9,951 nucleotides of DNA from assembly GCA_016938515.1 (NCBI GenBank), contig JAFGUM010000446.1, positions 1 through 9,951 on the forward strand, read 5' to 3'. The position numbers and the translations under genes were made by a program. Below the pieces are notes generated by a model, which was not told the DNA's origin, searched no databases, and saw only the letters and a program-made list of their open reading frames with translations. The DNA comes from Spirochaetales bacterium (GTDB taxonomy: Bacteria > Spirochaetota > Spirochaetia > Treponematales > UBA12059). Below are positions 1-6,491 of this stretch, piece by piece; position 1 is the stretch's first letter, and the number at the start of each line of letters is the position of its first letter.

Positions 1-60
1 GACATCACCGTGGTTACGTGGATAGTCGGCGCGTTCTTCATCCTGAAGCACCTGCTGTAG
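1..60 (+). CDS. C-terminal end of an unidentified, probably membrane protein (5' truncated)
   Basis: Reading frame 1 is open from the first base to a TAG at 58-60 and encodes a short hydrophobic tail (TVVTWIVGAFFILKHLL), typical of the last transmembrane segment of a small membrane protein. The other two plus frames hit stops within about 25 bases. The gene starts before the window, so neither family nor function can be named. It converges on the AI-2E-type transporter gene, with a long inverted repeat between the two. With only 19 codons visible, a chance open frame cannot be excluded. Confidence 0.5.
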   Translation, partial: DITVVTWIVGAFFILKHLL

Positions 61-86
61 GAGTTCTCCGGGCTCTGATACCAGTA

Positions 87-126
87 GAGCCTCCACCAGA
101 AGCCTCGATGCTTCTGGTGGAGGCTC
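87..126. terminator. Perfect 17-bp hairpin between convergent genes, probable bidirectional terminator
   Basis: Bases 87-103 (GAGCCTCCACCAGAAGC) are exactly complementary in reverse to 110-126, with a 6-base loop CTCGAT. The hairpin lies 26 bases after the plus-strand stop and 45 bases after the minus-strand transporter stop, where a shared terminator is expected. Neither side carries a clear T-tract, so it is not a textbook intrinsic terminator. It could instead be a 3'-end stabilising hairpin. Confidence 0.65.
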
Positions 127-171
127 GTTGTACGAAGCCTGCGCGTCGCCTGCCTGAATGGGCAGTAGACG

Positions 172-1257
172 CTATTCCTGGCTTTTTGTTTTTACGACGC
201 TGTACGAGCTCATCATAATCGATACGGCTTCGAGTCCAGGAACGTTTTCGCATATGATCTTGACGATAACCGTCATCGGCACTGCAAGAATCAAACCGGA
301 AAATCCCCAGAGCCATCCCCAGCCGGACAGCGATACGAGTATGATGAAAGGCGACAGTCCCAGGTTCTGACCCTGCACGCGGGGTTCTACTACGTTGCCG
401 AGCATCATGTTGATGCCAACCATCGTTGCCATCGCGGCTATTATGGGACCGGGCTCCGGCCAGAACTGCGCCAAAGCGAACAGTGTAACGCCCGCACCCG
501 CCGCTATTGATCCTATATTGGGTATGAAGTTGAGTATAAACGAGATGACACCCCATATAACGGGAAAGTCAACGCCAATTTTGGCGAGTATGACGCCAAC
601 GAGGAGCCCCGTTGCGAGGCTTATGAAAAATTTAACGCTGAGGTACCTGGCTATCTGCTTGATGATGTCGCTGACGATGCGCTGAATCCTCGTTGACATT
701 ATTCCAGCAAAGGCCAGTTCAATCCGGTGCATGAAGTGGCCAATTTCGATGAGCAGGAAGACGACGAAAAGGATTACCATGACGGTATCCGTCAGAAAGC
801 CCAGAAACGATTCAGAGGTGGACAAGGCGAGAGCCTGCACCCGCTCGCGAATACCCAGTTGACCCCATAGATTCTGCATGAGGCTTGCGTGCTCATCGTA
901 GGGAAGCCTGAACATCTCGGCGATGACGATGTACAGGGAGGTAAACCGCTCTTCGTACTTGGGATAGAGCGTCAGTATCGTCTTGACGCTGGAGTACAGA
1001 ATAACGCCCACGACGTATACGCCTGCGCCTATTACCAGGACGACGATTATGGCACCTATGGCGCGTGGAATTTTAATTTTTTCCAGTAGCTTAATAACCG
1101 GCTCCAAAACGAAGGTCAGGAGCACCGCTATGATAAACGGCAGTATAACGGATGCGGTGAGCTTGAGCGAGGCTACCGCGAGTACGAGCGCTACGAACCC
1201 AAAGAGAAACAGGTTGAGGCGTGCGAAGCTGGCACTGCGGCGGTAATTGTCAGGCAT
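172..1257 (-). CDS. AI-2E family (PerM/TqsA-like) membrane transporter
   Basis: A 361-residue polytopic inner-membrane protein of the AI-2E transporter family, whose members are proposed exporters of autoinducer-2 or other small molecules or, in some cases, ion antiporters. Hydrophobic segments lie near residues 14-32, 35-52, 66-88, 153-172, 208-226, 230-262, 270-288 and 300-335. The family signature is clear in the C-terminal half: LNFIPNIGS at 242-250, then GNVVEPRVQGQNLGLSP at 287-303 and a long hydrophobic GLILAVP stretch. Length fits the family (about 340-370). The ATG at 1257 (MPDNYRR) is preferred because it lies 8 bases after the stop of the SPOR gene; an upstream in-frame start at 1344 would add a 29-residue extension overlapping that gene. 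The ribosome site is weak, suggesting coupling to the gene before it. It is the last gene of the minus-strand run. The substrate cannot be deduced. Confidence 0.9.
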   Translation of the reverse strand: MPDNYRRSASFARLNLFLFGFVALVLAVASLKLTASVILPFIIAVLLTFVLEPVIKLLEKIKIPRAIGAIIVVLVIGAGVYVVGVILYSSVKTILTLYPKYEERFTSLYIVIAEMFRLPYDEHASLMQNLWGQLGIRERVQALALSTSESFLGFLTDTVMVILFVVFLLIEIGHFMHRIELAFAGIMSTRIQRIVSDIIKQIARYLSVKFFISLATGLLVGVILAKIGVDFPVIWGVISFILNFIPNIGSIAAGAGVTLFALAQFWPEPGPIIAAMATMVGINMMLGNVVEPRVQGQNLGLSPFIILVSLSGWGWLWGFSGLILAVPMTVIVKIICENVPGLEAVSIMMSSYSVVKTKSQE

Positions 1258-1265
1258 AACCGGCT

Positions 1266-1985
1266 CTAGCTCGACCGCTGAACGGTCGTTTTGGAGACGT
1301 AGGCTTCTGCGCACCCGGCCATCGTACGTACCTGTGACAGCCACCCCTTCGCCTCTGATTCAGAACCGTACGGTCCGATGCGCACGCGGTACCAGCTTAC
1401 ACCGTCAAGATCCTTTACGGTGATGAGGGTGGACAGGCCTTTTGACGCCAGTTCTCTCTGCAGGTCATCCGCGCGCGAGCGGCTGGTAAACGCCGCGGCT
1501 TGTATCCAGTATTCCGCTACCGTTGCAGGTGCCGCCGGCCTGGTGTCGCTCGCCACCGGCGCTTTTGCCGCTGGTTTTGGCTCTGCGGTCGGTCTGGCCG
1601 CCGGAGCCGGCGTATAGGGCTTGGTTGTAGTCGTCGTGGCTGGTGCGCTGGACGGGAGCGCCGTCGTCGTAGCGCTGCTCGCTGGTGCCGCGGGATCCGG
1701 CAGCAAGGCCGGCTCGGGCTTGTCACCATAGACTATGATGACGTCAGCGGTGCCAGTCTGCTGGGCTGGAGCCGCGGGCGTAAGCGTAATGGGAGCTGGT
1801 TCGACGGCGCGGACGTACTCGTCCGGGGACACCGTGCGGGGGGGAGCGACGGCTGCAACGGTCGCCGGAGCGCCTGCTGATGATCCTCTGGGATAGACGA
1901 GCGCCAGTGCCATGCCCGATACGACTACGAGCACCATCACGACGGACAGCACCGTCCACAGAACCTTCTTTGTTTCTAAAGGCAT
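1266..1985 (-). CDS. SPOR-domain membrane protein
   Basis: A 239-residue single-pass inner-membrane protein. A short N-terminal cytoplasmic piece (MPLETKK) is followed by one transmembrane helix at about 8-31. A long Ala/Pro/Thr-rich linker at about 32-155 is low complexity and includes a run of threonines. A C-terminal SPOR domain spans about 157-232 (EYWIQAAAFTSRSRADDL ... WYRVRIGPYGSESEA). SPOR domains bind denuded septal peptidoglycan glycan strands, so a role in the periplasm at the division site or wall remodelling is inferred. The ATG at 1985 is chosen because GGAGGGG lies 2-8 bases upstream; an in-frame GTG at 2003 has no such site. It sits between coaE (105 bases upstream) and the AI-2E transporter gene (8 bases downstream). 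The architecture resembles FtsN/DedD-type proteins, but no specific orthology is claimed. Confidence 0.88.
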   Translation of the reverse strand: MPLETKKVLWTVLSVVMVLVVVSGMALALVYPRGSSAGAPATVAAVAPPRTVSPDEYVRAVEPAPITLTPAAPAQQTGTADVIIVYGDKPEPALLPDPAAPASSATTTALPSSAPATTTTTKPYTPAPAARPTAEPKPAAKAPVASDTRPAAPATVAEYWIQAAAFTSRSRADDLQRELASKGLSTLITVKDLDGVSWYRVRIGPYGSESEAKGWLSQVRTMAGCAEAYVSKTTVQRSS

Positions 1986-1987
1986 AG

Positions 1988-1994
1988 CCCCTCC
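1988..1994 (-). promoter_or_regulatory. Ribosome binding site that sets the SPOR gene start
   Basis: On the minus strand GGAGGGG stands two bases before ATG at 1985, with GGAGG about four bases away. This supports the ATG rather than the GTG 18 bases further upstream. Confidence 0.65.
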
Positions 1995-2090
1995 ACGAGT
2001 CACCGAATGGTGCCATGCTTCAAGTATCGGCCGATGAGCCTCCCGGGTTGAGGGTTGGGCGCGGGTCTACAGGGCGTTGCGCGCTGTTCC

Positions 2091-2675
2091 TTACCCCAGA
2101 GTGCTAATCGCCTTGAGCACCGTTCGCTCCAGTTTTTTCCTGTCGCCATCGTTGACGACGACGAGCTTGTTGCCTGGCCAGCGGGATCCCCGCCACCACA
2201 GCTCCCGCTGGCTGGCTATGCGCCTGAGCGCTGCCATGGTGCCTATCCCGTCGCGGCTGCGGGCACGGGACAGACGGGCGGGGAGGGGCGCGCGCATCTC
2301 GATTACCGCGTCACAGCGCTCCAGAATGGGCAGGCGGTAGAGCAGCGCCGCGTCGACGCACACGCGACCGGAGCCCCGCGCGGCTTCGTTGACAGCCGAG
2401 TCGACGAGCGCGTTCATCACGGGGTGCACTATCGCCTCGAACGATGCGAGCAGGGAAGGGTTTTCAAAGACGATGGCACCGATGGCGCGCCTGTCCGGTC
2501 TGCCATCGGCTCTGAGTGCCGATGGGCCCAGCAGCGCCGCGACGTCGCTCGCTGTCATCTCCAGGGCGCGATGCCCCAGTGAGTCAACGTCGACTATTCT
2601 CCAGCCCGCCTGCCCGAGCATCGCGGCGGCGCTGCTCTTGCCTACGCAGTACCCGCCCGTAAGACCTATGATCAA
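2091..2675 (-). CDS. coaE: Dephospho-CoA kinase
   Basis: CoaE catalyses the last step of coenzyme A synthesis, ATP-dependent phosphorylation of the 3'-hydroxyl of dephospho-CoA, in the cytoplasm. Counting from the TTG at 2675 (194 residues), the P-loop is GGYCVGKS at 7-14. The DxD motif with a following His (DVDSLGH, 29-35), a VHP motif, an R-x-x-RDG lid region and a C-terminal NDGD motif are all family features. The length is typical. Two starts compete: TTG at 2675, 7 bases after GGGGAG and giving the family-like start MIIGLTGG; and GTG at 2690, which adds five residues but lacks an upstream ribosome site. The TTG start overlaps the polA stop (TTGA), indicating translational coupling. The P-loop centre (YCV) differs from the usual IGSGKS/IASGKS form, but the key Gly, Lys and Ser remain. 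Confidence 0.93.
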   Translation of the reverse strand: MIIGLTGGYCVGKSSAAAMLGQAGWRIVDVDSLGHRALEMTASDVAALLGPSALRADGRPDRRAIGAIVFENPSLLASFEAIVHPVMNALVDSAVNEAARGSGRVCVDAALLYRLPILERCDAVIEMRAPLPARLSRARSRDGIGTMAALRRIASQRELWWRGSRWPGNKLVVVNDGDRKKLERTVLKAISTLG

Positions 2676-5431
2676 TGCATGTCTCCCCACGAACCCGCGG
2701 TTTCAACGCTCACGCGCAGCGGTACCGATAGCTCTATGGCGCTGCCCATGGCTTCAGAGACCGCCGCCGCTACGGCTTCAGCTTCGGCGAGGGGAGCTTC
2801 GACGATGAGCTCATCGTGCACCTGCAGCAGGATACGCGCCTTGGGAAAGTCTTTTCTGAGTACCGCGTCCACTTTGAGCATGGCCAGCTTGACTATGTCC
2901 GCGGCCGAGCCCTGTATGGGCGTGTTGACGGCGACGCGCTCCGCGCCTTGCCGCTCGTTGGCGTTGCGGCTGTCTATGGCCCTGATGGGGCGGCGCCTGC
3001 CCATGATCGTGCGCACGTAGCCGTCGCGCCTGGCTCCTTCCACGATGTCTCGTATGAACGTGGCGACACCCGCGTAGCGCTCGAAGTACGCGTCTATAAA
3101 CTTTTGCGCTTCGGCGCGCGGGATGCCGAGCTCCTGGGCCAGCCTGAACGCGCCCATGCCGTAGATGACGCCAAAGTTGATGGTCTTGGCCGCGCGCCGC
3201 TCAGATGAGCTCACCTCTTCTTCGGTTTTGCCCAGTATGAGAGCCGCGGTACGGCGGTGCACGTCCGCGCCGTCGGTAAATGCCTTGCGAAGTTCGGGGT
3301 CTCCCGACAGGTGCGCGAACACGACGAGCTCTATCTGGGAATAGTCGGCTGATACGAGTATGGTTCCGGGGGCGGCTACAAAAGCCTTGCGGATGCGGCG
3401 GCCTTCTTCTTCGCGCACCGGAATGTTCTGCATGTTGGGGTCGCGGCTGGACAGTCGGCCCGTAGCCGTTCCCGTCTGCACGAAGTGGGTGCGAATGCGC
3501 GGGCTTAGCGCCGCCAGCGCGAGCAAGGCGTCTACGTAGGTGCTCTTGAGCTTCTGGAGCGTCCGGTGTCGCAGGACAAGCTCCGGAACGCGATCCTCCC
3601 GCGCCAGCTCTTCGAGCACAGAAATATCGGTGCTGTAGCCCGTTTTTGTCTTCTTGCCCGTAGACAGCTTGCGCTCTATGAACAGTATCTCCTGTAGCTG
3701 CTTGGGAGAGTTGAGGTTGAACTCGTGGCCAACTTCCCGGAACGCGTCTGCCTGCACGCGTTCCAGCTCGGTTTCCAGTTCTGCGCCGAACGACGACAGG
3801 GACGCCGCGTCTACCTGTATGCCGGCGCGTTCCATCCGCGCGAGCAACGACAGCACGGGCATTTCGATGCCGGCGAACAGTTCTGAAAGTCCTTGTGCCT
3901 TCAGCTCTGCTTCCAGGACGCTCTTGAGCGCGAGCGCCATCCACGAATCCTCTGCTCCGTACGGAGCCGCTTTTTCCAGCGGAACCGACGAGAATGGCGT
4001 ACCCTTGGGCGCAATCTCCGCGTACGGGGTACCGCCAAAGCCGAGGTACGATTCACCCAGACTCTCTAGTTTGAGGGAATCGCGCTCGGGGTCTATGAGC
4101 CAGGCGGCTACCATCGTATCCCATGGTGCGCACAGTATGGGGGTACCCCAATTTTCCATTACGTGCATGTCAAACTTGAGGTTTTGCCCCACGACGACGA
4201 GATCCGAACGCGCCAGGAGCGGCGCCATGATGCCGCGGACGGTGTCAGCCGGCAGACAGACGGTGTCTGGTGCCTTGAGCGGTACGTAGCACGCGGACCC
4301 GCCTTCTACGGCCAGGGAGAACCCCACGGGCAGGGCGTTCATTTCGTCCAGCGAGTCCGTCTCGCAGTCGAACGCGAATATGCCCGCCGCGGTCGCCGCG
4401 TCTACCCAGCGCCGCAGCGAAGCTACTTCTAATATGGTTTCGTACGCGTCGCTGGCCGGGGCGTGCTTCTGTGCTGGTACGGCAGCCTCTGGCGGCGCCG
4501 CGGCGATGCTTTGTGCTGGTGGTGCGGCGAACAGATCGCCGGGTGCCGGCACCCCGATTAGCCCATCAGCGGCTTTGCGCGTTGCCAGCGAGCGCATGCC
4601 TTCCCGCAGGAAGACGGCGCTGGCGGCGTCGCGATCAAAGCCGCGTACGACGAGTTCGTCCAGCGATGCAACCCCGAGCGGGGCGTCGTACGCCAGCTCG
4701 ATGAGCCGCCGCGACAGGACGGCGCTATCGCGTCCTGCTTCCAGCTTCTTGCGCAGGCCGTCGGGTCGCACGTCGGACAGGTGCTCCCAAACCGCGTCAA
4801 ACGAACCAAATTCGTTGAGCAGTTTGAGCGCCGTCTTGTCTCCGACCCCCGGAACGCCCGGTACGTTGTCCGAAGCGTCTCCCGTCAACGACAGGTAGTC
4901 CAGCACGCGCTCGGGTGGCACGCCCCACTCGGCTTCGACCTCGGCCGGACCAATCAGTATAAAACCCTGGTCCCGGTCGGGACGGAGCGCCCTCACTGAG
5001 CCGCCCACGAGTTGGAGGAGGTCTTTGTCGCTTGAGACGACGTAGCACTGCCTGCCCTCAGCCCGGCAGCGGGCGGCTACCGTCGCTATGATGTCGTCAG
5101 CCTCGAAACGGTTGGCGCGCAGCATCGGTACGCCAAGAATCCCGAGAATTTCCTCAACGAGGGGTATCTGCGCGTGCAGGTCTTCCGGCGTTTTCTGCCT
5201 CGTAGCCTTGTATTCGGCGTACATCTCATGGCGGAACGTGGGCACGTTCGAGTCGAAAACCGCGGCGAACATAGATGGCTTGTATCGCTCCCATAACTGG
5301 AACAGGCTACGGTAAAACCCGAACACGGCTGAGACGTTTTGCCCCTTGGGGTTTCGCAGCGGCTTGGATATAAACGCGAAATACGAGCGATATATGAGGC
5401 CGTACGCGTCAAGGAGGAATAAGGGTTCCAT
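2672..5431 (-). CDS. polA: DNA polymerase I with 5'-nuclease and proofreading domains
   Basis: A full-length, 919-residue family A DNA polymerase for Okazaki fragment processing and repair synthesis. The 5'-nuclease covers about 1-285, with SDKDLLQLV at 134-142 and the helix-hairpin-helix region GDASDNVPGVPGVGDKTALK around 184-203. A Pro/Ala-rich linker follows (about 290-328). The 3'-5' exonuclease domain covers about 330-520 and keeps all catalytic positions: D355 and E357 (FDCETDS), D421 (GQNLKFD), and Y491 and D495 (YGAED). The polymerase domain (about 520-919) has motif A with D696 (SADYSQIEL), the O-helix R745...K749...F753...Y757 (KTINFGVIYG) and motif C H872-D873-E874. Proofreading is therefore predicted to be active, unlike in many PolA proteins of Gram-positive bacteria and Thermus. 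Phe at the E. coli F762 position predicts discrimination against dideoxynucleotides. The ATG at 5431 gives the expected N-terminus (MEPLFLLDAYGLIYRSYFAF), but its ribosome site is poor. It lies 47 bases after the flgN-like gene and overlaps coaE. Confidence 0.98.
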   Translation of the reverse strand: MEPLFLLDAYGLIYRSYFAFISKPLRNPKGQNVSAVFGFYRSLFQLWERYKPSMFAAVFDSNVPTFRHEMYAEYKATRQKTPEDLHAQIPLVEEILGILGVPMLRANRFEADDIIATVAARCRAEGRQCYVVSSDKDLLQLVGGSVRALRPDRDQGFILIGPAEVEAEWGVPPERVLDYLSLTGDASDNVPGVPGVGDKTALKLLNEFGSFDAVWEHLSDVRPDGLRKKLEAGRDSAVLSRRLIELAYDAPLGVASLDELVVRGFDRDAASAVFLREGMRSLATRKAADGLIGVPAPGDLFAAPPAQSIAAAPPEAAVPAQKHAPASDAYETILEVASLRRWVDAATAAGIFAFDCETDSLDEMNALPVGFSLAVEGGSACYVPLKAPDTVCLPADTVRGIMAPLLARSDLVVVGQNLKFDMHVMENWGTPILCAPWDTMVAAWLIDPERDSLKLESLGESYLGFGGTPYAEIAPKGTPFSSVPLEKAAPYGAEDSWMALALKSVLEAELKAQGLSELFAGIEMPVLSLLARMERAGIQVDAASLSSFGAELETELERVQADAFREVGHEFNLNSPKQLQEILFIERKLSTGKKTKTGYSTDISVLEELAREDRVPELVLRHRTLQKLKSTYVDALLALAALSPRIRTHFVQTGTATGRLSSRDPNMQNIPVREEEGRRIRKAFVAAPGTILVSADYSQIELVVFAHLSGDPELRKAFTDGADVHRRTAALILGKTEEEVSSSERRAAKTINFGVIYGMGAFRLAQELGIPRAEAQKFIDAYFERYAGVATFIRDIVEGARRDGYVRTIMGRRRPIRAIDSRNANERQGAERVAVNTPIQGSAADIVKLAMLKVDAVLRKDFPKARILLQVHDELIVEAPLAEAEAVAAAVSEAMGSAIELSVPLRVSVETAGSWGDMH
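2683..2688 (-). promoter_or_regulatory. Ribosome binding site for coaE inside the polA 3' end
   Basis: GGGGAG on the minus strand lies seven bases before TTG 2675, at ideal spacing, and within the last codons of polA. It favours the TTG start and coupled translation of coaE. Confidence 0.55.
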
Positions 5432-5478
5432 CGCTAGAGCATACGCCTGGACGGGCTGTCAGGCAAGGCCGCCGGGGT

Positions 5479-5955
5479 CTAGCCCTTGATGTCGAGGGCG
5501 CTCGGCTCGGCGGCGGATGAATAGACGCTGCGGCGCCTCGTATACGGGTTGTTTACGCTCATTATCTCGTGGCGTAGCATTTCCATGCGCTGTTTGAGTA
5601 GCGCGCGGTTCTCGGAGTTGCGTACGACCACTTCTTCTTTGAGGTCTGATAGCGTAGATCGCAGTTCCGCGACGCCTTCCGGCTCGGCTCCCGCGTACAC
5701 GGCGCGGTACATGTCTTCGAGCGGATCTATTACCTTTTGAACGGCGAATATTTCTGAAACGATGCCCTGTTCAAGTTCTACGTGGGAAACCAGAGCGTCC
5801 ACGTCACCCTGCTCTATATCCGACCGTTGACGATCGAGCAGGGCCATGTAGTCCTGAAAGCGCTCTCTCTGGCGTACCAGTAGTTCCCTGAAGCGCTTGA
5901 GCACGGCGACGCGCTCTCCGAGCTCTTCTCTGGACAATCCGCTTTCAGGGGGCAT
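5479..5955 (-). CDS. flgN: FlgN-like flagellar export chaperone
   Basis: A 158-residue, highly charged, almost entirely alpha-helical protein with long heptad-like stretches (about 10-70 and 95-130) and a distinctive tail rich in Arg and Ser (NPYTRRRSVYSS) ending in ALDIKG. FlgN-family proteins are cytoplasmic export chaperones for the hook-junction proteins FlgK and FlgL. The size, helical pattern and C-terminal tail fit the family. The strongest support is position: it starts ten bases after the fliS stop, in the same transcript. Sequence conservation of FlgN proteins is low, so the assignment rests partly on context. The ATG at 5955 is the first in-frame start after fliS, with only a weak ribosome site (GAG/GCC), suggesting coupling to fliS. 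It might otherwise be an uncharacterised coiled-coil flagellar accessory protein. Confidence 0.75.
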   Translation of the reverse strand: MPPESGLSREELGERVAVLKRFRELLVRQRERFQDYMALLDRQRSDIEQGDVDALVSHVELEQGIVSEIFAVQKVIDPLEDMYRAVYAGAEPEGVAELRSTLSDLKEEVVVRNSENRALLKQRMEMLRHEIMSVNNPYTRRRSVYSSAAEPSALDIKG

Positions 5956-5965
5956 GATCGCGGCT

Positions 5966-6400
5966 CTAGCCGGCTATGTTGACGCCGGAACGGCGTTCGT
6001 CGCCGGAGCCCTGGGCTTTTGTAGCAGCCACGGCCCACGCCGAGGACAGTTCCGCGAGCATGGAGCGTATAAGCTTGACGCGGCTGATATCCTTGACGAT
6101 GTTGGCCTCGGACAACTCCCGGTTGAAGTACACGTAGAGCGAGAACAGGTCTCTGGCTATATCGCCACCTGCTTCAAAATCCAGGCTGGCCATCAGTTCT
6201 GTTATGATGTCCTGAACCTTGCCCAGAGCATGGTTTATTTTCTCGATGTTGGCGGGTTTCTTTTTAAGATCAGTGTCGAGGAAGTCGATGGCACGATCGC
6301 ACTGCTTGACCGCTTCTTCGTAGAGCATGACGACGAGCTGGCCTGGGCCAGCGGTTCGCACCCGGGTTTCTCTGTACGCTGCGAGCGGATTCTGGGTCAT
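5966..6400 (-). CDS. fliS: Flagellin export chaperone FliS
   Basis: FliS binds the C-terminal helix of flagellin in the cytoplasm, prevents premature polymerisation and delivers it to the flagellar export gate. The 144-residue protein has the classic N-terminal signature, AYRETRVRTAGPGQLVVMLY at 8-27. A central segment (LDFEAGGDIARDLFSLYVYF, about 74-93) and an ANIVKD stretch after it are also characteristic. Length is slightly above the usual 125-135 owing to a Gly/Ser/Arg-rich tail. The start at 6400 is supported by a very strong ribosome site (AGGAGGGGG at 6409-6417, eight bases away). It is the first gene after a sigma-28-type promoter and is followed ten bases later by the flgN-like gene. 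Confidence 0.96.
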   Translation of the reverse strand: MTQNPLAAYRETRVRTAGPGQLVVMLYEEAVKQCDRAIDFLDTDLKKKPANIEKINHALGKVQDIITELMASLDFEAGGDIARDLFSLYVYFNRELSEANIVKDISRVKLIRSMLAELSSAWAVAATKAQGSGDERRSGVNIAG

Positions 6401-6408
6401 CTCGATTT

Positions 6409-6417
6409 CCCCCTCCT
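6409..6417 (-). promoter_or_regulatory. Strong ribosome binding site of fliS
   Basis: AGGAGGGGG on the minus strand, eight bases before ATG 6400. It is the strongest Shine-Dalgarno sequence in the minus-strand run and fixes the fliS start. Confidence 0.75.
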
Positions 6418-6434
6418 GTATCCTGCTTCTTCGA

Positions 6435-6461
6435 TTATCGGAACGGGAATCCCGAGCTTTA
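6435..6461 (-). promoter_or_regulatory. Sigma-28 (FliA-type) promoter upstream of fliS
   Basis: On the minus strand TAAAGCTC (6454-6461), an 11-base spacer (6443-6453) and TCCGATAA (6435-6442) match the enterobacterial FliA consensus TAAAGTTT-N11-GCCGATAA at 6 of 8 and 7 of 8 positions with exact spacing. A transcript would start around 6428 and have a leader of roughly 28 bases carrying the strong fliS ribosome site. The position in front of a flagellar chaperone gene is what the known class of late flagellar promoters predicts. The spacer contains a perfect small palindrome (6444-6454). Confidence 0.85.
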
Positions 6462-6491
6462 ACTGTTTGTAGGTAGTTGCCGGCGTATTCT

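Noticed and set aside
18..218. Open frames across the hairpin region on both strands (for example 18-218 plus)
   Set aside because: They cross the inverted repeat, lack ribosome sites, show no protein features and lie opposite the transporter gene.
38..556. 172-codon minus-strand frame overlapping the AI-2E transporter
   Set aside because: It is in another frame of a clearly conserved membrane protein; its translation is Arg/His/Gly-rich with no domain, as expected for a shadow of a GC-rich gene.
1258..1344. 29-residue N-terminal extension of the AI-2E transporter
   Set aside because: It would overlap the SPOR domain coding sequence by 79 bases, and family members begin close to the first membrane helix; the ATG at 1257 fits better.
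1500..1720. Possible DNA tandem repeat in the SPOR gene linker
   Set aside because: The Ala/Pro/Thr-rich coding gives short GC-rich similarities, but no regular repeat unit is seen at the DNA level.
3201..3944. 247-codon minus-strand frame inside polA
   Set aside because: It lies wholly within the polymerase gene in a different frame; the Arg-rich translation has no recognisable family and polA motifs are intact across the region.
5432..5478. Possible terminator between the flgN-like gene and polA
   Set aside because: Only a five-base-pair imperfect stem (GCCTG/CAGGC) with no T-tract is present, too weak to call.
5897..6472. 191-codon plus-strand frame opposite fliS and flgN
   Set aside because: It is antisense to two well-supported flagellar genes, spans the sigma-28 promoter and has no ribosome site.
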